Shown in pieces: positions 11,138 through 20,430 of a stretch of DNA of 64,000 nucleotides. This stretch comes from Prochlorococcus sp. AG-449-G23 (lineage in GTDB: Bacteria > Cyanobacteriota > Cyanobacteriia > PCC-6307 > Cyanobiaceae): the NCBI GenBank assembly GCA_003209585.1, contig QCQJ01000001.1, forward strand, positions 62,001 to 126,000. The letters are read 5' to 3'. How positions within the stretch are numbered: position 1 is the stretch's first letter; every line of letters begins with the position of its first letter. The position numbers and the translations under genes were made by a program. Under the pieces are notes generated by a model. It worked only from the letters and a program-made list of their open reading frames with translations, searched no databases and was not told where the DNA came from.

Positions 11138-12022
11138 TTATTGCATCTTTTCTAATGACAAAATTAAGCTTCTAAGTACTTTGGCTGCAACTATGCTACT
11201 TACTCCGCTCTTATCAATTTCTGGAGATAATTCCACAATATCTGAAGCCACAATTCTAAAGTCTTTTAAAGTTTTCAGTATTTCTTCAAAATCATTCCAA
11301 AAAAATCCTCCCGGTTCTGGAGTGCCCGTCCCTGCTAATAAACTGGGATCAAACCAATCTAAATCTATTGTTAAATAGATTGGAGACTTAGCGTGTGGTA
11401 CGAGAGCTTGTTTTAAATCATGTGCATTTCCGCCTGGACAAAAGTTAATTAACTGATTGTTGTAATGCATAATTTCAAATTCTTCCTTAGTCCCACTTCT
11501 AATTCCTACTTGCAAAATTTTCTTTTCAGGTAGCACTTCTAAGCATCTTTTCATAGTACAAGCATGACTATGTTCATTTCCTATATATGATTCTCTTAAA
11601 TCTGCATGAGCATCAAGTTGAACCAATATCAAATCTGGATATTTTTTGACTAATGCTTCAATAGCACCTCTTGTTATTGAGTGTTCGCCTCCAAGCATAA
11701 TAGGACTTAGGCGTTTACTAATTAAATAATTTGTTGCTGATTTAACCGATTCAATAACGGACTTTGAGTCATTTTTATCAATTAGTATTGATCCAAAATC
11801 AACATACATGATATCCTCCAAGTCTTTTTTTATTTTTGGACAATATGTTTCTAAACAAGAACTGACTTGTCTTATTGCTTCTGGACCAAATCTTGCTCCT
11901 GGTTTAAACGAACATGTCCCGTCATAATTAACTCCAAATATACCAATTGAGCAATTCTCAGGACTTCTTTTTGCTCCCATATAAATTGCATTTTCGTTAT
12001 CAAATAAATTTTTTGTCATCAT
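11138..12022 (-). CDS. speB: Ureohydrolase, agmatinase-like
   Basis: LGGEHSITRGAIEAL, LVQLDAHADLRESY, YLTIDLDWFDPSLLAGTGTPEPGGF metal-binding signatures; adjacent to speE. Exact substrate not determinable. Confidence 0.87.
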   Translation of the reverse strand: MMTKNLFDNENAIYMGAKRSPENCSIGIFGVNYDGTCSFKPGARFGPEAIRQVSSCLETYCPKIKKDLEDIMYVDFGSILIDKNDSKSVIESVKSATNYLISKRLSPIMLGGEHSITRGAIEALVKKYPDLILVQLDAHADLRESYIGNEHSHACTMKRCLEVLPEKKILQVGIRSGTKEEFEIMHYNNQLINFCPGGNAHDLKQALVPHAKSPIYLTIDLDWFDPSLLAGTGTPEPGGFFWNDFEEILKTLKDFRIVASDIVELSPEIDKSGVSSIVAAKVLRSLILSLEKMQ

Positions 12023-12873
12023 TATGAATTTAGTTCTTTTACGATTTTATTTGGCATCATTTTGAATGCTGCATTTTGAAAATTTAAATTCCAAATTTCA
12101 CATCCTTTTTCTATTTTTAGGGCCTCATCATAATTTTGCTTTGATAAATTTAGATCTTCTGAAGAAGCGAATGTCCAACTCCAAATCCCGCTTGGATATA
12201 TAGGCACAAAGGAATACATAGTTTCAGAAACTTTAAATATATTTTTTAAGGTTTTCAAAATATTTATGTGAATATTTTTGAAGGATTCAGGAGATTCGCT
12301 TTGCGTTGCTAATATCCCCTTTGGTGTAAGTATTCTTTTACATTCTTCATAAAAAGAATCTGAAAATAATAAATTTGAAAATTCTGAGGGATCTGAACAA
12401 TCTATCAATATAACGTCGTAAAAATTATCTCTTGTTTTTTTTACCCATTTAACACCATCATCAACATGTATTTCTAATCTTTTGTCATTCCATGCTTCTC
12501 CTCCAATTTCTTTTAGAAATTTTTTAGATATTTTGATTACCTCCTCATCAATTTCTACTAGATCAATTTTTGATAATTGAGAATATTTAACGCATTCTCT
12601 TACAGTTCCACCGTCACCACCGCCTATAATTAGTACATTAGATTTTTCGTCAATGCTACTTAATGCAGGATGCACAAGACACTCATGATAATATTTCTCG
12701 TCTTTTAATGATGTCATCCAGCAACCATCTAACATTAAAGCTTTACCATAATATTCATTTTCAATAACAATAATTTCTTGATATTTTGAGGTTTTTTTAA
12801 TTATAATTTTCCCATTTAGGCCGAATCTTGAGCCTTTATGATATTCATCTATCCATGTTGTAATATTTGTCAT
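12022..12873 (-). CDS. speE: Spermidine synthase-family aminopropyltransferase
   Basis: MLDGCWMTSLKDEKYYHECLVHPAL, VLIIGGGDGGTVRECVKY, VILIDCSDPSEFSNLLFSDSFYEECKRIL. Confidence 0.95.
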   Translation of the reverse strand: MTNITTWIDEYHKGSRFGLNGKIIIKKTSKYQEIIVIENEYYGKALMLDGCWMTSLKDEKYYHECLVHPALSSIDEKSNVLIIGGGDGGTVRECVKYSQLSKIDLVEIDEEVIKISKKFLKEIGGEAWNDKRLEIHVDDGVKWVKKTRDNFYDVILIDCSDPSEFSNLLFSDSFYEECKRILTPKGILATQSESPESFKNIHINILKTLKNIFKVSETMYSFVPIYPSGIWSWTFASSEDLNLSKQNYDEALKIEKGCEIWNLNFQNAAFKMMPNKIVKELNS

Positions 12874-13724
12874 TTGTTTTTAGGAATTTTTCCCGCCAGT
12901 TTTTGCTTGGCTATTTGCCAAAGCCGTTGAAAGTCTTTGGGAGTTTGTTTTTTAATATTATCTCCTGCATGCTCTTCGACGATTGAAAATCTATCTAAAA
13001 ATTTTATATTAGTTTTTTGAAGAGCTGACTCAGGATTTATTTTTAAAAAGTTTGAGAGATTCAGAAGGGTAAAGTAAATATCCCCAAATTCATTTTTTAT
13101 ATCTGAATCAGATTTGCATTTAATTGCCTCTTTTAATTCGTTTATCTCTTCTTCTAACTTTTTAAAAATCTCATCAGTACTTTCCCATTTGAAACCATTT
13201 TCTTTAACAACATTTGTGATTTTATCTGTACCAATCGTTGGAGGTAAATTTTTAATTTTCAAATTTAAATTTCTACTAATTGAAGATTTCATATGAGGTG
13301 CTTCTTTTTCTAAATTTTTTATATTTCCCCAAATCTGTTGTGATTTTTTTAATGATACTTTTTCTTTTTTGTTAAAAATATATGGATGTCTATTAATAAT
13401 TTTCTTATTTAGATTTTTTATAACATCATTTAGTGCAAATTCTTTTTCTTCGTAACTTATTTCAGCATGAAGCATTACTTGTAATAAAAGATCTCCTAAC
13501 TCCTCACATATGTTATCTGCATTTTTTTCATATATCGCATCTATAAATTCATTACTTTCTTCATACAAAAATGGGATCAACGATACATGTGACTGTATTT
13601 TCTGCCATGGGCAGCCCCAAGTTTTATCTTTTAAAGCTTTGATATTAGATATTAAGATTTTAAAACTATTTAAAGTCTCTAAATCGGAATTGTTTTTCAA
13701 TTGATATCTATTGTTTGAGGACAT
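12870..13724 (-). CDS. mazG: MazG-family nucleoside triphosphate pyrophosphohydrolase
   Basis: TWGCPWQKIQSHVSLIPFLYEESNEFIDAI, CEELGDLLLQVMLHAEIS; second MazG-like repeat FGDIYFTLLNLSNFL. ATG at 13724 preferred to TTG at 13757. Confidence 0.9.
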   Translation of the reverse strand: MSSNNRYQLKNNSDLETLNSFKILISNIKALKDKTWGCPWQKIQSHVSLIPFLYEESNEFIDAIYEKNADNICEELGDLLLQVMLHAEISYEEKEFALNDVIKNLNKKIINRHPYIFNKKEKVSLKKSQQIWGNIKNLEKEAPHMKSSISRNLNLKIKNLPPTIGTDKITNVVKENGFKWESTDEIFKKLEEEINELKEAIKCKSDSDIKNEFGDIYFTLLNLSNFLKINPESALQKTNIKFLDRFSIVEEHAGDNIKKQTPKDFQRLWQIAKQKLAGKIPKNK

Positions 13725-13822
13725 AGGATATATTTTATTAATTAAATTTTGCCTCAATCATGAAATATTTAAATACTTAGTATAAATTTTTCAACTTCAT
13801 CTATTAGAATGATTTATCATGA

Positions 13823-13894
<72 letters not shown>

Positions 13895-13910
13895 TTTTTA
13901 TATTTTTCTA

Positions 13911-14252
13911 ATGACTGAGATCGTCAATCTTTCAATCAGTCAAAGCGCTGCTTCAGAACTATCTAGGCAAGCTTCTTTTGGAGGTTCTCCAGGAGAAATG
14001 TCGATTGATTTGGTAGAGGATAAAAATTGTTCCGAAGGATGGATTCATATTAAATTAAGGCCAGGTACATGTAATGGATCCCCTATTTCAAGAACTGAAG
14101 GAGTCACTTTATACGCGGATGTAAAAAAGTTTAATTTACTGAAAGATTTAAAATTAGATTATTATGGTGATTTGAGTGGTGGTGGATTTCTTATTTCAAC
14201 ACCAAAAAATGCAAAACGTTGTTCCTGTGGTTCTGGCTTCAAACTTTTGTAG
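13911..14252 (+). CDS. HesB/IscA-family iron-sulfur carrier-like protein
   Basis: C-terminal CSCGSGF motif and upstream NCSEGW; the three Cys spaced as in A-type carriers (C40, C104, C106). Confidence 0.85.
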   Translation: MTEIVNLSISQSAASELSRQASFGGSPGEMSIDLVEDKNCSEGWIHIKLRPGTCNGSPISRTEGVTLYADVKKFNLLKDLKLDYYGDLSGGGFLISTPKNAKRCSCGSGFKLL

Positions 14253-14349
14253 AATGTATGTGTCTTTTTTTGCAAACTAATTTTATTTTCATTAATTGGC
14301 TGCTCTCAAGATAAAATAAACAAAAAGTTTATTGAAATAAAATTTGCAC

Positions 14350-17106
14350 ATGACAGAGATGAATGATCAATTATCTTTAGAGAATTATTCACCTTTTGAA
14401 GTAGAGAAAAAGTGGCAAGAAAAATGGGAAAGTCTAAAGGCGTTTAGTCCTAACCCTGAGGATGATGGTGAGCCTTTTTGTGTTGTTATTCCGCCCCCAA
14501 ATGTAACTGGATCTTTGCATATGGGGCATGCATTTAATACGGCTTTGATAGATGTTGTAGTACGTTTCCAAAGACTTTTAGGTAAGAATGTTTTGTGTTT
14601 ACCAGGAACTGATCATGCTTCAATAGCTGTTCAAACTATTCTCGAAAAACAATTAAAAAGTGAAGGCAAAACAAGCGAGAATATTGGAAGAGATGAATTT
14701 CTTAAAAGGGCATGGAACTGGAAAGAACAAAGTGGTGGAAGAATAGTGTCTCAATTAAAAAGGATAGGATATTCAGTTGACTGGACTAGAGAAAGATTTA
14801 CTCTTGATCAAAAATTAAATGAAGCAGTTATTGAGGCTTTTAATATTCTCTATAAAAAGAATTTAATTTATAGAGGCGAATATTTGGTTAATTGGTGCCC
14901 TGAATCTCAATCTGCCGTAAGTGATCTTGAAGTTGAAATGCAAGAAGTAAATGGTCATTTATGGCATTTTAAATACCCTTTAATTTCTGAAAGTGGTGAA
15001 CAGTTAGATAAGTACTTAGAAGTTGCAACAACAAGACCAGAAACTCTTTTGGGTGATACTGCTTTGGCAGTTAATCCTGATGATGATAGATATAAAGAAT
15101 TTATTGGTGTCAAAGTAAAAGTCCCTTTCGTTGATAGAGAAATACCTATTATCGCTGATTCACATGTTGATAAAGATTTTGGTACAGGTTGTGTGAAGGT
15201 TACTCCAGCCCATGATCCAAATGATTTTGCAATAGGAAAAAGGCATAATTTAAAACAGATTAATGTAATGAACAAAGATGGAACTTTAAATATTAATGCA
15301 GGTATTTTTCAAGATTTAGATAGATATGAGGCTAGAAAGAAAATTATCAAAGAATTGGATAACTTAGGCCTTTTGACAAAGATAGAGGATTATAAACATA
15401 CTGTTCCTTTTTCTGATAGAGGTAAGGTGCCAATTGAACCGTTATTGTCAACACAATGGTTTTTGAAAATGGATGATATATCACAAGGATGTCTTAATGA
15501 AATTGATTTTAAAAAACCATTGTTTATTCCTCCACGCTGGGAGAAAGTTTACAAGGATTGGTTAGAGAATATTAACGATTGGTGTATCAGTCGGCAATTG
15601 TGGTGGGGGCACCAAATACCAGCATGGTATGTTTTAGATGACTCTCAAGACTCAATAGAACAAAATACTCCATATATAGTTGCAAGAAATGAAGAAGATG
15701 CCTTAGTCGAAGCTAATAAAAAATTTGGATTAAATATTAAATTGGTTCGTGATAAAGATGTTTTGGATACATGGTTTTCAAGTGGTTTATGGCCTTTCTC
15801 AACCCTTGGTTGGCCAAATACAAATGATCCGGATTTTAAAAAATGGTATCCAAATAATGTTCTTGTTACTGGTTTCGATATTATTTTCTTCTGGGTGGCC
15901 AGAATGACAATGATGGGGAATACTTTTACGAATAATATTCCTTTTAAGGATGTTTATATTCATGGTCTAGTTCGAGATGAAAATAATAAAAAAATGAGTA
16001 AAAGTTCAGGTAACGGTATTGATCCAATACTATTAATTGATAAATATGGTTCTGATGCTTTAAGATTTGCTTTAATTAGAGAAGTTGCGGGTGCTGGACA
16101 AGATATCCGGCTTGATTTTGATAGGACAAAAGATACATCTTCAACTGTTGAAGCTTCAAGAAATTTTGCGAATAAATTATGGAATGCAACTAAATTTGTG
16201 TTAATTAATAAAACTTCTAACAATAATTATTCGCTTAATGAGAGTGACGAAACTTCTTTAGAGTTATGTGATAAGTGGATTTTATCGAAATTGAATAAGG
16301 TAAATATAAAAGTCGCTGCTTTGTTGAAAGAATATAAACTGGGAGAATCTGCGAAACTTCTATATGAATTTGCATGGAATGATTTTTGTGACTGGTATGT
16401 AGAATTTGCTAAACAAAGGTTTAATAATAAAGAGACTAAAAATAGACAAATATCTGAAAAAGTTTTAATAAAAGTGCTCAATGATATTTTGGTAATGATT
16501 CATCCTTTTATGCCGCACATTACTGAGGAACTTTGGCATGTGCTGCAACTAAAACCAGATAATGCATTATTATCTCTTCAAAAATGGCCAATTCACGAAA
16601 ATAAATTTGTTGATAATAAGCTTGATAATTCCTTTCAGCAACTCTTTGAAATTATTAGGCTGATTAGAAATTTGAGGGCTGAATTAGGTCTTAAGCCATC
16701 AGAAAAAGGTCCTGTATTTTTAATTTCAGACAATGATGAATTGATTGATTTTTTAAAAACTTTAGTTGACGATATTCAAACCTTAACTAAATCTTCTGAA
16801 GTATTTATTTTTAAAACTAATGCTGTGGATAAAAAAGAGTTTGCTAAATCTTTTTCTGGGATAATTAGTGATTTAGAGGTTTACTTACCTTTTCAGGATT
16901 TTGTAAATATAGATGCATTAAAGGAAAGGTTAACCAAGGATTTAAAAAAGGTGACTATTGAATTAGAAAATTTAAATAAGAGATTATCTAATAAAAATTT
17001 CGTTGATAAGGCTCCAAAAGATATTGTTGATGAATGCAGATTTAAATTAAATGAGGGTTCGGCGCAAAAGGAGAGAATTACTAAAAAACTCGAACTATTG
17101 AATTGA
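14350..17106 (+). CDS. valS: Valyl-tRNA synthetase
   Basis: PPPNVTGSLHMGHAFN, LPGTDHASIAVQ, KMSKSSGNGIDP. Likely ATG 14350 (or 14359); the track used TTG 14344. Confidence 0.97.
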   Translation: MTEMNDQLSLENYSPFEVEKKWQEKWESLKAFSPNPEDDGEPFCVVIPPPNVTGSLHMGHAFNTALIDVVVRFQRLLGKNVLCLPGTDHASIAVQTILEKQLKSEGKTSENIGRDEFLKRAWNWKEQSGGRIVSQLKRIGYSVDWTRERFTLDQKLNEAVIEAFNILYKKNLIYRGEYLVNWCPESQSAVSDLEVEMQEVNGHLWHFKYPLISESGEQLDKYLEVATTRPETLLGDTALAVNPDDDRYKEFIGVKVKVPFVDREIPIIADSHVDKDFGTGCVKVTPAHDPNDFAIGKRHNLKQINVMNKDGTLNINAGIFQDLDRYEARKKIIKELDNLGLLTKIEDYKHTVPFSDRGKVPIEPLLSTQWFLKMDDISQGCLNEIDFKKPLFIPPRWEKVYKDWLENINDWCISRQLWWGHQIPAWYVLDDSQDSIEQNTPYIVARNEEDALVEANKKFGLNIKLVRDKDVLDTWFSSGLWPFSTLGWPNTNDPDFKKWYPNNVLVTGFDIIFFWVARMTMMGNTFTNNIPFKDVYIHGLVRDENNKKMSKSSGNGIDPILLIDKYGSDALRFALIREVAGAGQDIRLDFDRTKDTSSTVEASRNFANKLWNATKFVLINKTSNNNYSLNESDETSLELCDKWILSKLNKVNIKVAALLKEYKLGESAKLLYEFAWNDFCDWYVEFAKQRFNNKETKNRQISEKVLIKVLNDILVMIHPFMPHITEELWHVLQLKPDNALLSLQKWPIHENKFVDNKLDNSFQQLFEIIRLIRNLRAELGLKPSEKGPVFLISDNDELIDFLKTLVDDIQTLTKSSEVFIFKTNAVDKKEFAKSFSGIISDLEVYLPFQDFVNIDALKERLTKDLKKVTIELENLNKRLSNKNFVDKAPKDIVDECRFKLNEGSAQKERITKKLELLN

Positions 17107-17705
17107 GAATGAATATATTCCTAGAAAATATTTATAATTTGTCTTTTTTTTTTAATACTGGAATTGGAATCTTATCGTTTGTTTGTATTTATATTTTAAT
17201 TGTTTTATTAATACTTCCAGCTTCTTGGTTATCTTTATTATCAGGTTTTTTATATGGCTCATATTTAGGATCAATTATCGTTTTCATTTCCGCTTCCATT
17301 GGGGCTTCAGTTGCATTTTTTTTATCAAAAACTTTTTTTGCAAAAAAGCTAAAAAACCTTTTTAGCCGTTATCCAAAATTAAGTGTTATTGAGAAAGTAG
17401 TAGAAAAAGGCGGACTTAAATTAATTTTTTTAGCGAGATTATCTCCGATATTTCCCTTTAGTATTCTAAATTATTTTTATGGTTTGAATAATATTAAATT
17501 TAGAGATTTCTCCCTTGGCCTTCTTGGAATTATTCCAGGAACTTTTCTTTATTGCTCAATAGGTAGTTTGGCAAAAAGTCTCCAGGAGTTAAAAAATGTG
17601 CAATCACCAAATAATTTGTATATGACTATCATTGGAATTATTTCAACTTCTTTAGTCGTATATTTTTTAGCTAAATACTCCAGAGAATATTTTGAAAAAT
17701 CCTAA
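17103..17705 (+). CDS. TVP38/TMEM64 (SNARE-associated/VTT domain) membrane protein
   Basis: SWLSLLSGFLYGSYLGSIIVFISASIGASVAFFLSK, LIFLARLSPIFPFSILNYFYGLNNIKFRDF; hydrophobic. Confidence 0.85.
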   Translation: MRMNIFLENIYNLSFFFNTGIGILSFVCIYILIVLLILPASWLSLLSGFLYGSYLGSIIVFISASIGASVAFFLSKTFFAKKLKNLFSRYPKLSVIEKVVEKGGLKLIFLARLSPIFPFSILNYFYGLNNIKFRDFSLGLLGIIPGTFLYCSIGSLAKSLQELKNVQSPNNLYMTIIGIISTSLVVYFLAKYSREYFEKS

Positions 17706-17709
17706 GAAT

Positions 17710-17862
17710 TTAATCTTTAATATTCCAATCTCTAATAGATGCAATTAAGATAAACCAAAATAACCTAACTTTACCTGACAAAGTTTTATTGGCTTCTAAT
17801 TCGATATATTTTGCCTGTCCACAAGGTGTTTTTATGTAGTTGAAAACTGTTTTCTTCGTCAT
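17710..17862 (-). CDS. Small hypothetical protein (50 aa)
   Basis: Hand translation: MTKKTVFNYIKTPCGQAKYIELEANKTLSGKVRLFWFILIASIRDWNIKD*. ATG start, uninterrupted, fills an otherwise empty gap; below the ORF-track size cut-off. Confidence 0.55.
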   Translation of the reverse strand: MTKKTVFNYIKTPCGQAKYIELEANKTLSGKVRLFWFILIASIRDWNIKD

Positions 17863-17976
17863 AAGTCTCTCAAAAGTCCTGATAATTATTTTTATATTTT
17901 ATAACCAATATTTTAAGTTTTTTTATTTACAAACCACATTTATCATTGACTACTTTGTTGAATAATTTTTTAAAAT

Positions 17977-19305
17977 TTAAACTTTTTCTCCAGCTTTAAA
18001 TCCTCTAAAGCATTTGAATCTAGGAAATCTAAGACTAAAAGCCATAGCATCCTTGGATTTAGTTTTTGCGTCAGCTCTGATTTCTACAAGTTGACCAACG
18101 AGATGCTTACGATTTGACCAATATTCTTCACGTTGGATATCACTAAATCCGCTTCCGCAACTAAGACTGTATTCATACCCATCATCTTCCCCTTCTACCA
18201 AGATTGCTCCCAGTCTACCTTTATTGCGACCTGTGCCTTCCTCTACCGATACAACTTTTAAAGTGACTTCAATAAAAGGTTTTGCTTTTAACCAACTATG
18301 TGTTCTTTTACATTCATACATAGCATCAGGATCTTTAATCATTACTCCTTCATATCCTCCTTCCACGGCAGATTTATTAAGCTCTACAAATCTTTTCTGT
18401 CCCTCAATGGTGTCGAGATCTACATTCTCCCATTCAAGTGTTTGTATATGTTTTAGAAGCATAGAATGTTTTGCTACCCATTTTTTAACTAATAAACTTC
18501 TTGCTGTTTGTTTGGTGTTCCATTTCCCTTTTTGAAAGTTTTCAAGGGGACATAAGTCAAATAGGTGGAGAACTGCGTCTTTGGTTTGTTTACCATCTTT
18601 TCTATGTACCTGTTTCATTAAATCTTGAAAGTTTGCGCTCATTACTTCACCATCGAGTACTAAGTCATAAGGTGCTGGGTCTTCTTTTAAGACGTTTTCT
18701 ATTTCTGAGATAATATGACCAAAATTATGGAATTGTTTCCCATTACGAGAAAACATTTCTACTTTATTTTGTCTAATAATAGTTAAGACGCGAACACCAT
18801 CTAACTTGATTTCAATTTGCTTTTTACCTATCATTTTTTTTTCATGATTTGCACTGTCATGAGCTAAAGGACAAGAAAAAATAGGTATAGCATATTTGGG
18901 AAATTTCTTTGCTATCTTGTTGATGGTTTTTTCAGATACACCACATCTAAGATCTTTAATTAAAACTCGTCTATAAAATCCATTCCACTCTTCTTTTGTT
19001 GCAGATTTCATAGCCGTAAGAATTGCATCGCGAGCAGCGTGACCAGTAAGTTCTCTTTGAATAAGCTTATTGGCTAATTTTCTAAAATCTTCCCATAAAA
19101 AATTTTGACTTTTTTGGGTCTCTTTCTCAGGAACAATTTTTACACCAAAAGTTACCAGTGGATCAAGTGCCATACGGATGCCTTCAAAGAAATCATCTAG
19201 ACCTTCTTTCATTGCTTCTGAGATGATTTTTTCTTTATCTAGTCTGCTTGGGTGTAATTCTAATTGATGTATTATTTCTTCTTTAAACAATTCTTTTTGC
19301 CTCAC
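17977..19305 (-). CDS. ATP-dependent DNA ligase (phage T4/T7-like class)
   Basis: Nucleotidyltransferase motif I EIKLDGVR, DLVLDGEV, GGYEGVMIKDP, HSWLKAKPFIEVTLKVV and OB-fold C-terminus. Confidence 0.9.
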   Translation of the reverse strand: MRQKELFKEEIIHQLELHPSRLDKEKIISEAMKEGLDDFFEGIRMALDPLVTFGVKIVPEKETQKSQNFLWEDFRKLANKLIQRELTGHAARDAILTAMKSATKEEWNGFYRRVLIKDLRCGVSEKTINKIAKKFPKYAIPIFSCPLAHDSANHEKKMIGKKQIEIKLDGVRVLTIIRQNKVEMFSRNGKQFHNFGHIISEIENVLKEDPAPYDLVLDGEVMSANFQDLMKQVHRKDGKQTKDAVLHLFDLCPLENFQKGKWNTKQTARSLLVKKWVAKHSMLLKHIQTLEWENVDLDTIEGQKRFVELNKSAVEGGYEGVMIKDPDAMYECKRTHSWLKAKPFIEVTLKVVSVEEGTGRNKGRLGAILVEGEDDGYEYSLSCGSGFSDIQREEYWSNRKHLVGQLVEIRADAKTKSKDAMAFSLRFPRFKCFRGFKAGEKV

Positions 19306-19314
19306 AAGAAATTA

Positions 19315-19734
19315 TTAATTCACTTTAGCTATTCTGTCTATTTTCCAATCATTGTCAGTTTTTGCGAAAGTAAAGTCTAATGGGAGCTCATCTTGTTTAT
19401 CTTCTGATTTTAAATTCAAAGTTATTATGATTTGGTCTTCTTGGACTCTAGGTCTTCCTGATTTTAAATTTCTGTATTTATTGAGGTTTAAACTAGCTAA
19501 GAATTTAAGAAAGTCTTGGCGCTTAACATGAGTTTTATAAGTTTTTGTAGTCAAACCATAAGCTGCATCAATTCTGCCAGCAGCTATTTGATCAAAAAAC
19601 TTTCTTACTAATGGATTAATTCCTCTGGCGCTTATAACTAATTTGACTGCGTTAAAAGTCCAAAAAGAAACTAGTACTGCACCGCCAACTAATAATGCTT
19701 TAATTCCGATATCTTTAACTAGTGTTGCATCCAT
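19315..19734 (-). CDS. Membrane-anchored NTF2-like (DUF4864-like) hypothetical protein
   Basis: N-terminal TM segment ALLVGGAVLVSFWTFNAV, then FFDQIAAGRIDAAYGLTTKTYKTHVKRQDFLKFL...NDWKIDRI. Confidence 0.6.
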   Translation of the reverse strand: MDATLVKDIGIKALLVGGAVLVSFWTFNAVKLVISARGINPLVRKFFDQIAAGRIDAAYGLTTKTYKTHVKRQDFLKFLASLNLNKYRNLKSGRPRVQEDQIIITLNLKSEDKQDELPLDFTFAKTDNDWKIDRIAKVN

Positions 19735-19819
19735 GTTGATTTAGGTTTTTTATTACTTTAAGAAAAGAAATCGTTTTTGATGGCTTTTTTTGTCAAAATA
19801 ATATTAATTTTAATCCATA

Positions 19820-20347
19820 ATGCCTGTAATTCCTCTTTTACCTTTATTTCATAAATTTAATAGCCAATATTTTGAAAATTCTCTAGCGATTAATAATCAA
19901 CCTTTAGTAAAAGTTAGATGGAGTGACAATAGATTAAAAACTACTGCTGGTTTTTATAAAAGAAAACGAATTAATGGCTTTATAGATTCTGAAATTATCT
20001 TATCGAAACCTATTTTGAGTAAATTATCTATTTGTGAAATAAATAGTACTTTATGTCATGAAATGATTCACGCATGGGTAGATAGGATATTAAAAAAAAT
20101 TGAGATACATGGCCCAAATTTCTTAGAAAAGATGAATGAAATTAATCAGAGAGAGAATAATTTTCAAATTTCTGTAAGACACTCATTTCCTATTGAAAGG
20201 AGAGAATTAAAATGTATAGGTACTTGTCAAAATTGTGGTGAGAAATTTTTCTATAGGAAAAGAATAAAGAATATTGCCTGTAAAAAATGTTGTGTAAATT
20301 TCTATAATGGATCATGGAATAAAAACTGTTTAATTTTGTTTGATTAA
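19820..20347 (+). CDS. SprT-like zinc metalloprotease
   Basis: HEMIHAW (HExxH), followed by C-terminal zinc ribbon CxxCGEKFFYRKRIKNIACKKC. Confidence 0.85.
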   Translation: MPVIPLLPLFHKFNSQYFENSLAINNQPLVKVRWSDNRLKTTAGFYKRKRINGFIDSEIILSKPILSKLSICEINSTLCHEMIHAWVDRILKKIEIHGPNFLEKMNEINQRENNFQISVRHSFPIERRELKCIGTCQNCGEKFFYRKRIKNIACKKCCVNFYNGSWNKNCLILFD

Positions 20348-20430
20348 AAATATAAGATGTGTTTTTGTTTCTATATTTGGAATTATTTATTTTTTTAATG
20401 TAATTTATACTTTAAAAAGCATAATAATTT

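Noticed and set aside
14955-15275. Minus-strand 106-aa ORF
   Set aside because: Antisense to valS.
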